DNA of 64,000 nucleotides from Zea mays. Its lineage: Eukaryota > Streptophyta > Magnoliopsida > Poales > Poaceae. The position numbers and the translations under genes were made by a program. The DNA lies in contig NC_050101.1 in the NCBI RefSeq assembly GCF_902167145.1, positions 131,842,990 to 131,906,989 of the forward strand. Direction: 5' to 3'. The notes beneath the pieces were generated by a model. That model saw only the letters and a program-made list of their open reading frames with translations. It did no database searches and was not told where the DNA came from. Every line of letters starts with the position of its first letter. Position 1 is the stretch's first letter. Below, in pieces: positions 1-10,662 of this stretch.

Positions 1-1
1 T

Positions 2-304
2 GCCCTCAACATCGTCGAGACCAAGTATACTGTTGCAGGACACCGTTGTACACAATTGCTCTGGATGAGACAAACCCTCATGAACTATAGCTACAAACTG
101 AGCAATGTCTCCCTCCTATATGATAATGAGAGTGCAATCTACCACGACCACACTGAGCACATAGACATCAGGTACCACTTCTTGAGAGATCACTCGCAAA
201 GGGGAGATATCGTAATCGATCATGTTAGCACCCATAAACAGTTAGCCAATACCTTCACCAAGCCCCTAGATGAAAAAGATTTTGTGAGCTTAGGAGTGAG
301 CTAA
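2..304 (+). pseudogene. Ty1/copia RNase H C-terminal fragment
   Basis: The plus-strand frame starting at base 2 reads as the end of a Ty1/copia polyprotein: the QLLWMRQTL, NESAI, IRYHFLRDH and FTKPLDE motifs appear in family order and the frame ends with TAG near 302. This block is the RNase H domain that follows reverse transcriptase in SIRE/Opie/Ji-type elements. It acts in the cytoplasmic virus-like particle, removing RNA from RNA:DNA hybrids. The fragment begins outside the window. A short in-frame loss lies between NESAI and the HID motif, where the family normally has about a dozen residues, so the copy is probably defective. What follows (noncoding 3' region, then an LTR) fits the normal element order. 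Confidence 0.8.
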
Positions 305-1251
305 ATGTACTTGATTTTCAAAACATGTATTGAAATATTGCAGACGTTGCCTATTTACTATACCTTTGATCATGTATGTCCCTTTCAGTTAGTACACTTG
401 CATAATTCATATTCTTCTTGTGTCAAGGTTTAAATTGTAGAACTTGTTTCCTGGGGCTCATAAGTCATAGGAGCATTGATTTGCATGTATTCACCACTTG
501 TATGCATGAATTTAGGGGGAACAATGCTCTACACTTTAAATCTTTGAGACTAATGTCATTTCAAGTCTATTTTGTGTACTTAGTCTCAAATTAAAAGGGA
601 AATGGAGTTGTAAGCAAAGGTAACGCTTCCACTACATATTCATTCGGTATCAACACTCCTTGATCCAACTCATGTACTTTACTTCCATATATTTATTGGA
701 TGCGTCTTTAAATTTTCTCCGTCTTTGGTGTTCAATGCCAAAGGGGCAGAAATTACTAGGCCAAAGCAAAAGGACCGCATCACCACTATTTTCAAAACAT
801 TTTAGTCTTCCAAATTGGTACTCTTTTATTTGAGAAAACCCTCTCGATAACTAGGAGAATTTGTATCACCACCTGTTTTCAAAACTTTTAGTCTTCCAAA
901 TTGGTACTCTTTCATTTGAGAAAACCCTCTTGACAGCTAAGAGGAGAATTCTTTTACTCAAGGTATTTAGTTGGCCAAAACAAAAGCATTTGAAAAGAGG
1001 GAAACTTCTTCAAAACACTTAGATTTTTTTTGTGAAAGTTCAATTCTTATACTTTCGGCCAAAAGCAAATGACCTTGAAGAGTTTTTATCAAAAATTTGC
1101 AAAATCAAATGCTAAGTGGTGCAAATCTGGTCCAAAATATTACTATTGAAATTGTACGCAATCCGATTTGAATTGTTCTTAACTTAGTATCTTATGATCA
1201 TTTAAATTATTAGCAAACTACTTATATCACTAAAAGTTTTGAATACATGTA
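305..1251 (+). other. noncoding 3' region of the Ty1/copia remnant
   Basis: No open frame of note. The AT-rich text contains phrases typical of the region between pol and 3' LTR in grass Opie/Ji/SIRE elements, for example a stretch near 738-760 mentioning CCAAAGGGGCAGAAATTAC. Two imperfect copies of a block (about 783-850 and 852-950) contain TTTTAGTCTTCCAAATTGG. The segment ends at the target site of the solo LTR. Confidence 0.55.
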
Positions 1252-1659
1252 TGTTGGGGGCCTGCTTCGTCGCCGAAGGTCCCTTAAAAAGAAACACCTT
1301 CGAAAGATCAACATATAATCAAACATAGCGCGAAGGTACACACGAAGCTGCTGTCCAAGGAGCTTCGGCATAATGGTACACCTTGAGACGAAGGGCTGCA
1401 CCGACTTAAAGAAGAAAAGACCGATCAGTCCATGATAATTTATGTCATGATTGTAACTAGTTATCAAGGACATGAATGTAATTTTGACCAGGTTGCGTCC
1501 CGTGCCTATGAATAGGTGAACAGTACCCTCGTACTGTTCACGCTGGCTTGTATTCGCTCGTGTGTCATGCTTGGATTCTTGCCTTCTGTCAAGCCAAAGG
1601 TACAAATGTAATTTAATATTGTTCATTACTATCCATGATGATATAAAAAGATTTATACT
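1252..1659. mobile_element. solo LTR (Opie/Ji-like copia), left part
   Basis: The segment starts TGTTGGGGGCCTGCTTCG, a start typical of grass Opie/Ji-type LTRs. It is interrupted at 1659/1660 by Tat-A and resumes at 15759. The LTR is flanked by ATGTA on both outer sides (1247-1251 and 15978-15982). With the insertion removed it is about 627 bp, TG...CA bounded. No internal region is attached on either side, so it is a solo LTR left by LTR-LTR recombination. Confidence 0.75.
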
Positions 1660-3443
1660 TGTCGGCGTTTCGAGACCGGGGGGTCCCTAAGCCGACGAGT
1701 GAATGTCGCCGCGTGCCCCAGCCCAGATGGGTCGACGCGAGGCCGAGCGCGAAGGGGGGATGTGAGGTGGCCGGAGATGGGCGTGAGAGAGGTGGAAATC
1801 TCGCGGCCTTCGTGTTCGTCCCGCGCCCAGGTCGGGTGCGCTTGAAGTAGGGGGTTACAAGCGTCCACGCGGGAGAGGGAAGCGAGCGGCCCCAAGAGAG
1901 CGCCTGTCCCATCCTCGTCCCCGCGCGGCCAACCCTCTCTAAGAGGGCCCTGGTCCTTCCTTTTATAGGCGTAAGGAGAGGATCCAGGTGTACAATGGGG
2001 GTGTAGCAGAGTGCTACGTGTCTAGCGGGGGAGAGCTAGCGCCCTAAGTACATGCCGATGTGGCAGCCGGAGAGATTTTGGCACCCAGCTGGTGTGATGT
2101 CGTGGCCGTCGGAGGAGCGACGGAGCCTAGCGGAGGGACAGCTGTCGGAGCGGTTGAGTCCTTGCTGACGTCCTCCTGCTTCCGTAAGAGAGCTGAGAGC
2201 CGCCGTCGTCACGGAGCATGCGGGGCGCCATCATTGCCTATCTGGCGGAGCTAGCCAGATGGGACACCGGTCTTGTTCTCTGCGGCCCGAGTCAGCTCGG
2301 GGTAGGGTGATGATGGCGCTTCCTGTTGACGTGGCTGGCCTGCGCCCTAGGTTGGGCGACGTGGAGGCTCCTCCGAAGCCGAGGTCGAGTCTGTCTTCCA
2401 TGGCCGAGGCCGAGCCCGAGCCCCTGGGTCGGGCGAGGCGGAGGTCGTTCGGCAGAGGCCAGGGCGGAGTCCGAGCCCTGGGGTCGGGCGAAGCGGAGTT
2501 CGTCGTCTTTCGGGGCTGAGCCCGAGTCCAAGCCCTGGGTCGGGCGGAGCGGAGTTCGTCGTCTTCTGGGACTTAGCCCGAGTCCGAGCCCTGGGTCGGG
2601 CGGAGCGGAGTTCGTCTTCTTCTGGGACTCAGCCCGAGTCCGAGCCCTGGGTCGGGCGGAGGGGAGTTCGCCGTCTTCCGGGACTTAGCCCGAGTCCGAG
2701 CCCTGGGTCGGGCGGAGCGGAGTTCGCCGTCTTCCGGGACTTAGCCCGAGTCCGAGCCCTGGGTCGGGCGGAGCGGAGTTCGTCGTCTTCCGGGACTTAG
2801 CCCGAGTCCGAGCCCTGGGTCGGGCGGAGCGGAGTTCGTCGTCTTCCGGGGCTGAGCCCGAGTCCGAGCCCTGGGTCGGGCGGAGCGGAGTTCGCCGTCT
2901 TCCGGGACCTAGCCCGAGTCCGAGCCCTGGGTCGGGTGGAGCGGAGCTTCCTATGGTGCCTTTGGCAGGGCCTGACTGCCTGTCAGTCTCACTCTGTCGA
3001 GTGGCACTGCAGTCGGGGTGGCGTAGGCGGCGCTGTCCTTTTGTCAGGCCGGTCAGTGGAGCGGCGAAGTGACGGCGGTCACTTCGGCTCTGCCGGTGGC
3101 GTGCGTCAGGATAAAGGTGTCAGGCCACCTTTGCGTTAAATGCTCCTACGATTCGGTCGGTCGGTGCGGCGATTTAGTCAGGGTTGCTTCTTAGCGAAGG
3201 CAGGGCCTCGGGCGAGCCGGAGATGTGTCCGCCGTTGGAGGGGGGCCTCGGGCGAGACGGAAATCCCCCCGGGGTCGGTTGCCCTTGTCCGAGGCTAGGC
3301 TCGGGCGAGGCATGATCGAGTCGCTCGAATGGACTGATCCCTGACTTAATCGCACCCATCAGGCCTTTGCAGCTTTATGCTGATGGGGGTTACCAGCTGA
3401 GAATTAGGAGTCTTGAGGGTACCCCTAATTATGGTCCCCGACA
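1660..3443 (-). repeat. Tat-A 3' LTR
   Basis: Begins TGTCGGCGTTTCGAG and ends GGTCCCCGACA on the plus strand, and matches 13969-15753 along its whole length. On the minus strand a TATA box (TATAAAAG, complement of 1960-1967) lies in the promoter position. The middle is a 56-bp tandem array. Confidence 0.95.
2467..2945. repeat. 56-bp tandem array in the Tat-A 3' LTR
   Basis: About nine direct copies of a GC-rich unit of 56 bp containing CCGAGCCCTGGGTCGGG and GGAGTTCGTCGTCTTC. The open frames through it are a by-product of 56 bp shifting frame each unit. It lies in the U3 part, upstream of the TATA box in transcription direction, where enhancer repeats are often found. Confidence 0.85.
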
Positions 3444-3447
3444 GTAG

Positions 3448-3620
3448 CCCCCGAGCCTCGAAGGGAGTGTTAGCACTCGCTTGGAGGCTTTCGTCGCACT
3501 TTTTTGCAAGGGGACCAGCCTTTCTCGGTTGCATTTTGTTCCGGTGGGTGCGCGCGAGCGCACCCGCCGGGTGTAGCCCCTGAGGCCTCGGGGGAGTGGT
3601 TTCACTCCTCCGAGGTCTTA
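3448..3620. repeat. Tat-A 3'-end hairpin modules beside the 3' LTR
   Basis: Directly inside the 3' LTR lies a C run (3448-3452, a G run on the sense strand) and a hairpin with arms 3453-3469 and 3474-3490. After it come a palindrome with arms 3541-3553 and 3558-3570, then GGGTGTAGCCCC, then a second hairpin with arms 3582-3598 and 3603-3619. The same order with different sequence occurs in Tat-B and Tat-C. The G run next to the LTR is the likely polypurine tract for plus-strand priming. Confidence 0.65.
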
Positions 3621-6600
3621 ATGCCTTGCGTAATGCTTCGGCTGGTCTGGTTGTTCCCTCATGCGAACTGGCCGTAGCCCGGGTGTACAGTCGGGGCCCA
3701 AGTTCTCGGGCTGGTATGTTGACGCTGTCAACGGTTCGGCCGGAGCCGGGTTTGCGAGAGCAGCCCCCGAGCCTCCGCACAGGGCGAGAGGGCGATCAGG
3801 GACAGACTCGGCTTTTTTACATACGCCCCTGCGTCGCCTTTCCGCAAGGAGGAGGGGGGAAAGCGCCATGTTACCCTTGATGGGCGCCGAACATGGTGTC
3901 TCCGGTGAGCTGCAAGCGGGTGATCCGAGTGGACGTCCGTGCCCCGTTCGTTAGGGGTCGGCTAGGGGCCCATAGGCACGCCCAAAAGTACCTGTGGGTG
4001 ATCTGTCGGACCCGGTCCCCTGGCGACGGGGTCCGAGGGCTCGATGCCTCCCTCTGATGGGATTCCGTTACAAGATCGCTCCCGCTGGTCTCGGAAATGT
4101 CCTAGGGTACCTCGGGAGCGCAGCATGAGCCTTGGTTATGTATCGAACGTACCCCTGGTCATCCCTCGCTCGGCGTCTGAGGCGGCTGTGAACCCTTCGG
4201 GGGCCAGCCTTCGAACCCCTGATCAGTAATGGGCGCGGAGCCCGAGTAGCCTGAGGCGGCCGTGGAACCCTTCGGGGGGCCGGCCTTCGAACCTCTGACC
4301 AGTAGTGGGTGTAGGGCCCACGCGATCTGAGGCGGCTGTTGAACCCCTCGGCGGGCCAGCCTTCGAACCTCTGATCAGTAAGGAGGCTCGGAGCCTGGTT
4401 CCTTCACGGGGAAGGATCTTTTTCGGGGTATCCCCCTTTCCCGGTCCCTGTTGCAAGAGATAGAGAAAGAGGAAAAACAGGAAAAGGATACGAAATCGAA
4501 CGACGCGGCGTACCTTTTTTGGCGCGGTTTTTACGGTGAAGGCGAAGCGTCGCCCGCTTCTCCCGCCAGAAGCGCCGCCTGTCCCGCCGCGAAGTTAATG
4601 CGACGGGGCGAGTGGTTGGCTGGGCGGTCGTCGCGCGTGCGCGAGCCGTTCGAGGAACGGATCACGAGCGCGTTGTCTTCAAGCCGTGAGAGGGGGTTCT
4701 CTTGCTGCCCCCGGATGGGACGTGAGCTTGGCTGACGATGTGACCGCTACTCCCGCCCGCCTGCCACCGTCATTACTGCCGGCCCACTTTTGGCCGCATT
4801 GACCGCCGCGTCAGGCTGGCGCTGCTGGGTCGTGCGCTGGGTCGCCTCGAATCGCGGTATTGGTTCCGCAATCGAGGAGGCGCGGTGGTGGCGCAAGTGG
4901 CGGTGCAGTTGCTTGCATGCAGCATCCGGCGCGCCGGTTGCGTGACGCGTGGGCCTGGGCCTCCATGCTAGCGTGTCGGGAGTCGGAGAAGCGCGTCCAC
5001 TTGGCGCGGTTGCATGCCGCCTGCATGGCTGCCCGCCTCTTTCGCCCGTTGGTCTGGGCAAAAGTGGAGGGTCACTTATAACCGCGGGGCGGTTGTGTGC
5101 GCCACGAGCGGCGGTTTGGCTTCCTCTGCTCTAGGCCGGCTTGCATGACATGCGGGACCCAGCCCCCGCGCCGCAGGGGAGGGCCTTGGAGCGTGTTGGA
5201 GAAGACTCAGCCCGTGACGGTTGGGGCACGAGTAGGGAGAGTTGCCTTTAAAAGGAGGGCGACCCCTTTCGGAAGGCGACCATGTCTTCTCGCTCCCTTG
5301 CGCATCGCGTCTTTCCATCTTCCAAACCCCCGGATGGGGGATACCCGCCGTCTTTTCACCTCATCGTTGGAGGAACGCAACTCCGTGGGAGTTGGTACCT
5401 TTCAGCCATCGTTCGGCTTCAAGGATTTTCATCATGCATCCCGGCTGCACCCCTCCACCGGCGGTCACCCAAGATGGTGACCTCCAGCTTGATGGTGGGG
5501 GAAAGCGAGCCGGGCTGCGGCCTCTTCCCCTCCCTCAGCCTCAAGGATTTTCATCACCAAGGCTGGGGAGGGGAGTGTGCCGAGTTGGGATCGGCCCCTG
5601 CGTGGGCGGCGGCCCGCTCCTTCACTCAGTGATCGGAGGGAAGGGCGGTCGTCGTCCGTGGCGCCGGCAGCTGCACCGTGCCTGGCTCTCGGATGCGAGT
5701 GGCTTCGGAGCCGCTCGCGGCGCCGGCGTCTGCCACGACAGCTGGAAGAGGTTCTCCCGCCGGCGAGATAGCCAAGGCTGGCCACGGACCGACCTCCAAC
5801 TCTACGGCCTTCTGCCCGTCCTTGCCTCACAAGTTTGGGCATGGGCGGGGGCCTCCTGGCAGCAGCATCCGCCCTGAGGTCAGTGCTGCCGCTGTTCGGC
5901 CCTCCGGAGCAGAAGTCGTCGTCGTCGCCGCTGCTGGAGCGGGTGACGGCGCGCCGTTCGTCGGTCTTCTGTTGCTCCACAGGCCCACCCCTATGGAGTG
6001 GGGTTGTTCGTATCTGCGGAGGGGGAACCGGAGTTCCGTTTGTAATGGCACTTTGAATGCCAGTGTTTTTGTTCATCGTGGCTGTCGAGGCCTGAACATG
6101 TATGTAATTTTGGCACGGAGCCATGTTTTTTCCTCATTTTCGAGCATTAAGACTCGCCTGTCGATTATCTGAACCGCTTCACCAAGCATAAGTCGCCCTG
6201 TGTCAAGGTGACGAGTGAGGTATCCGTATCCCGGAGGCGTAGGAGTCCCTCGGCTCGGTCGGCCTTGTTGTCTGAGGCTCCTCTAGCTTAGTTAAAGGGA
6301 CCCCTTGGCCGCTCTTCGACGAGCCGAGGCCAGGGTAGCGATATCAGCATGAACAAAGGCGGAGTTGGCTCGAAAATGAAACCTGGTTGGCCGGAGCCTA
6401 GCCGGGTTGTCCGTTAGCGGGACCGACGCCGGAGTTGATCAGCCGAGGCCTCGGGTCGGGCTGGCGCCCTTGGGAGATGGTTGGCCGAGGCCCCAGGGGT
6501 AACCGGCCGAGCCGCCTGCTCGGGCCGGATTCCCGGAGAAGTCCCTGGCAGCGATTGTCCGGACGTGGCGATGACGTCGTCCTCCAGAGTGGGGATCCCT

Positions 6601-7368
6601 GGACCGCGTCGCCGTCCGAGGCTAGGTCGGACCTCGCTGAAGGTGTCGCCGATGCCGAGGGTGCTACTGCCCCCTTCCAGCGTCAAGACCCGAGCCTACA
6701 GGATCAGAGTGTCTTGTAGCGTGTGCCTTCTACGGCCGCCGAGGCCAGAATACACACCCTCGCTGTGTTGTAAAGCTGCGTCTCCTTTCCTCTTGTTTCG
6801 AGTATCTGGACTTTTTTGTCGGTAACAGGGATGTTTGTGCGAGCGAGAGTTGCTTCTCGCAGAAGGTGATGAGTGAGGTATCCGTATCCCGGAGGCGTGG
6901 GAGTCCCTCGGCTCGGTCGACCTTGCCGCTTACGCGCACTTTCCCCCATCCATGAGGCCCTGTCACCGACTCAGTCGAGAAGGCTCGAAGGATCGCTTCG
7001 GCAGAAGAGCTTCCGAACGTGAGGACTTGTTCGGTCCGCGGAATCACTTTATCCGAACGCGAGTTACTTATCGCAGAAGGTGATGAGTGAGGTATCCGTA
7101 TCCCGGAGGCGTAGGAGTCCCTCGGCTCGGTCAGCCTTTGCTGCTTACGTGTACTCCGTCGTTTTCAGGATCCACTTTTTGAAGTAGTCAGAAAGCACGA
7201 AAGATATTCTGGCAGGAGAGATCTTTTTCGAGGAAAATTTCAACGCAGAGGGGGTTCCCCCCCTTTTAGCCCCCGAGGGAGGGTCAGGCTTTGCCGAGGC
7301 GAGGCCGACCCTTCCTTGATGACTAAACTTTGCGTGGGTGCGAGGTATATGAACAACTTGAAAACATC
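3621..7368. other. Tat-A region between pol and 3' LTR
   Basis: No protein I recognise. This is where Tat-B and Tat-C carry antisense genes. Here a plus-strand ATG at 5282 (116 codons to 5632) lies after a TTTAAAAGG at 5247, but there is no similarity I can see to the other elements' proteins, so I do not call it a gene. Three dispersed copies of a block containing GAGGTATCCGTATCCCGG followed by CCCTCGGCTCGGTC lie at about 6206-6260, 6863-6919 and 7075-7135. GC-rich imperfect repeats with 'cgaacc(c/t)ctgatcagta' occur near 4200-4400. Confidence 0.5.
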
Positions 7369-10300
7369 TTAAGGGTAGAAGCGACGTAGCTGTTGGATGT
7401 TCCAAGCGTTGCCGTAGACCTCGCCTTGACTGTTGGCCAGCTTGTACATTCCGGGCTTCAGAACTTTGGCGATGACGAATGGCCCCTCCTAGGGGGGCGT
7501 GAGCTTGTGCCTCCCTCGGGCGTCTTGCCGCAGCCGAAGCACCAGGTCGCCCACCTAGAGGTCTCGGGGCCGGACCCCTCGGGCGTGGTAGCGTCGCAGG
7601 GACTGCTGGTACCGCGCCGAGTGTAGTAAGGCCTTGTCCCGAGCCTCTTCCAGCTGGTCCAGCGAGTCTTCTCGGCTAGCTTGGTTGCTTTGATCGCTGT
7701 AGGCCCTCGTCCTCGGGGAGCCGTATTCCAGGTCAGTGGGCAAGACGGCCTCAGCCCCGTAGACCAGGAAGAACGGCGTGAAACCCGTGGCTTGGCTCGG
7801 CGTTGTCCTCAGGCTCCAGACCACTGAGGGGAGTTCCTTCATCCATCGCTTGCCGAACTTGTTGAGGTCGTTGTAAATCCGAGGCTTGAGCCCTTGTAGA
7901 ATCATGCCGTTGGCACGCTCTACTTGCCCATTCGACATGGGATGAGCCACGGCGGCCCAGTCCACCCGGATGTGGTGATCCTTGCAGAAGTCCAAGAATT
8001 TTCTGCCGGTGAACTGGGTACCGTTGTCGGTGATGATGGAGTTCGGGACCCCGAAGCGATGGATGATGTTGGTGAAGAACGTCACCGCCTGCTCGGACCT
8101 GATGCTGTTCAGAGGTCGGACCTCGACCCACTTGGAGAATTTGTCGATGGCGACCAGCAGGTGCGTGTAGCCCCCGGGCGCCTTCTGCAAGGGGCCGACG
8201 AGGTCCAGACCCCACACAGCAAAGGGCCAGGTGATGGGTATCGTCTGCAGAGCCTGAGCGGGCAGGTGGGTCTGCTTCGCATAGAATTGACACCCTTCGC
8301 AGGTGCGGACAATTCTAGTGGCGTCAGCCACCGCCTTTGGCCAGTAGAAGCCTTGTCGGAAAGCATTCCCGACAAGGGCTCGAGGCGCTGCGTGATGGCC
8401 GCAAGCCCCCGAGTGTATCTCTTGCAGGAGTTCCTGACCTTCGGCAATGGAGATGCATCGCTGGAGGATGCCCAAGGGGCTGCGGTGGTAGAGCTCCTTC
8501 TCATCGCCCAGCAAGACGAACGACTTGGCGCGTCGCGCTACCCGCCGAGCCTCGGCTCGGTCGAGGGGTAGCTCTCCTTGGCGGAGATATTGTAGGTACG
8601 GGGTCTGCCAATTCCGATCAGGCGTGGCCCCGCTCCGCTCCTCCTCGATGCGCAGTGCCTCGCCCTCGGAGGCCGAGGGTACCTCGGGCTGAACCGAGGG
8701 CGCCTCGGGCCGAGCTGAGGGTGCCTCGGGCTGTGCCGAGGGTACCTCGGGCTGGACCGAGGGCGCCTCAGGCTCGGGCGAGTCGTCGATCTTGACGGAG
8801 GGTTGATGCAGATCCCGGGAGAAGACGTCCGGGGGAACCGTTGTTCGCCCCGAGGCTATTTTTGCCAGCTCGTCCGCAGTCTTGTTGTAGCGCCGAGCGA
8901 TGTGGTTAAGCTCGAGCCCGTAGAACTTGTCTTCCAGGCGCCGAACCTCATCGCAGTAGGCCTCCATCTTCGGGTCGCGACAGTGGGAGTTCTTCATGAC
9001 TTGGTCGATGACGAGCTGCGAGTCACCACGGGCGTCGAGGCGCCTGACCCCTAGCTCGATGGCGATCCGCAACCCGTTGACCAGAGCCTCGTACTCAGCC
9101 ACATTGTTGGACACCGGGAAATGGAGGCGTAGCACATAGCGTAGGTGTCTCCCGAGGGGCGAGATGAAGAGTAGGCCCGCACCGGCTCCCGTCTTCATCA
9201 GCGACCCGTCGAAAAACATGGTCCAGAGCTCCGGTTGGATCGGAGCCGTCGGTAGCTGGGTGTCGACCCATTCGGCTTCGAAGTCCGCCAATACCTGGGA
9301 CTTGACGGCCTTCCGAGGGGCGAACGAGATTGTCTCGCCCATGATTTCCACCGCCCACTTTGCAATCTTGCCCGAGGCCTCTCGGCACTGGATGATCTCC
9401 CCCAGGGGGAAGGATGACACCATAGTTACCGGATGAGACTCGAAGTAGTGTCGCAACTTCCGCCGCGTCAGGATCACTGCATACAGCAGCTTCTGAACTT
9501 GTGGGTAGCGGATCTTGGTTTCGGACAGTACCTCGCTGACGAAGTAAACCGGCCTCTGAACGAGCAATGCATGCCCCTCTTCTTGCCTCTCGACCACAAT
9601 CGCGGCGCTAACCACCTGAGTGGTCGCGGCGACGTAGACCAAGAGGGCTTCTCCATCAGTTGGAGGCACCAAGATAGGCGCCTTTGTGAGGAGCGCCTTC
9701 AGGTTCCCGAGAGCTTCCTCGGCCTCAGGGGTCCAAGCGAAACACTCGGCCTTCCTTAAGAGGCGGTACAGAGGCAGACCTCTTTTGCAGAGGCGTCAGA
9801 TGAAGCGACTCAGGGCCGCGAGACATCCCATGACCCTCTGTACGCCTTTTAAGTCCTTGATGGGCCCCATGCTGGTGATGGCTGCGATCTTCTCCGGGTT
9901 GGCTTCGATGCCCAGCTCGGAGACGATGAACCCCAAGAGCATGCCCCGGGGCACCCCGAAGACACACTTCTCGGGATTGAGCTTGACGCCTTTCGCTTTG
10001 AGACATCAGAATGTCACTTCAAGGTCGGAGAGGAGGTCGGAAGCTTTCCTCGTCTTGACTACGATGTCATCGACGTAGGCCTCGACCGTGCGACCGATGT
10101 GTTCGCCGAACACATGGTTCATGCACCGCTGATACGTCGCGCCCGCATTCCTCAAACCGAACGGCATGGTGACATAGCAGTACATGCCGAAGGGCGTGAT
10201 GAAAGAAGCCGCGAGCTGGTCGGACTCTTTCATCCTGATTTGGTGATACCCTGAGTAGGCGTCGAGGAAAGACAGGGTTTCGCACCCAGCAGTGGAATCC

Positions 10301-10659
10301 ATGATTTGATCGATGCGAGGCAGAGGGTAGGGAACCTTTGGACATGCTTTGTTGAGACCAGTGTAGTCTACACACATCCGCCATTTTCCCCCTTTCTTTC
10401 TCACAAGCACAGGGTTGGCAAGCCATTCGGGATGGAATACCTCTTTGATGAACCCTGCTGCCATTAGCTTGTGGATCTCCTCGCCTATCACTCTGCGCTT
10501 CTCCTCGTCGAATCGGCGCAGAGGCTGCTTGACGGGTCGGGCTCCGGCCCGAATATCCAGCGAGTGCTCGGCGACATCCCTCGGTATGCCGGGCATGTCC
10601 GAGGGACTCCACGCAAAGACGTCGGCGTTTGCGCGGAGAAAGTCGATGAGCACTGCTTC
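7369..10659 (-). pseudogene. pol: Tat-A pol: RT, RNase H, archaeal RNase H, integrase
   Basis: Continues in the gag frame after the amber codon to TAA at 7369-7371. Reverse transcriptase carries the YVDD catalytic motif and an MPFGLRNA motif. RNase H follows, then a second archaeal-type RNase H (FDGSLM, NVAEYEAL, GDSQLVI), the hallmark of the Tat lineage. Integrase has its zinc-binding H/C region (CEGCQFYAKQ), a WGLDLVGP aspartate, TDNGTQF, and the NGQVERANG glutamate. The C-terminal tail ends QQLRRFYP. Nonsense codons: TGA 10006, TGA 9796, TAG 7555, TAG 7489. There is no frameshift across 3.3 kb. Without readthrough or repair it cannot make a full Pol. Confidence 0.92.
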
Positions 10660-10662
10660 CTA
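10660..10662 (-). other. amber codon between gag-protease and RT (Tat-A)
   Basis: The minus strand reads AAA-TAG-GAA with the gag frame open before it and the RT frame open after it, in phase. Tat-B has the same arrangement at 41697-41699. A single conserved stop at this place suggests stop-codon readthrough to set the Gag:Pol ratio; this is inference. Confidence 0.6.

Noticed and set aside
2259..2688. Long GC-rich ORFs (86 and 120 codons, also 14568-14997) in the Tat-A LTRs
   Set aside because: They are frames through a 56-bp non-triplet tandem repeat in both LTRs; no start context or homology supports a protein.
5242..5877. 211-codon plus-strand ORF in the Tat-A 3' region with a TTTAAAAGG 35 bp before an internal ATG
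   Set aside because: The TATA-like site is too close to the ATG for a normal 5' UTR, the composition is that of the GC-rich surroundings, and it shows no similarity to the Tat-B or Tat-C antisense proteins. Left as possible but unsupported.
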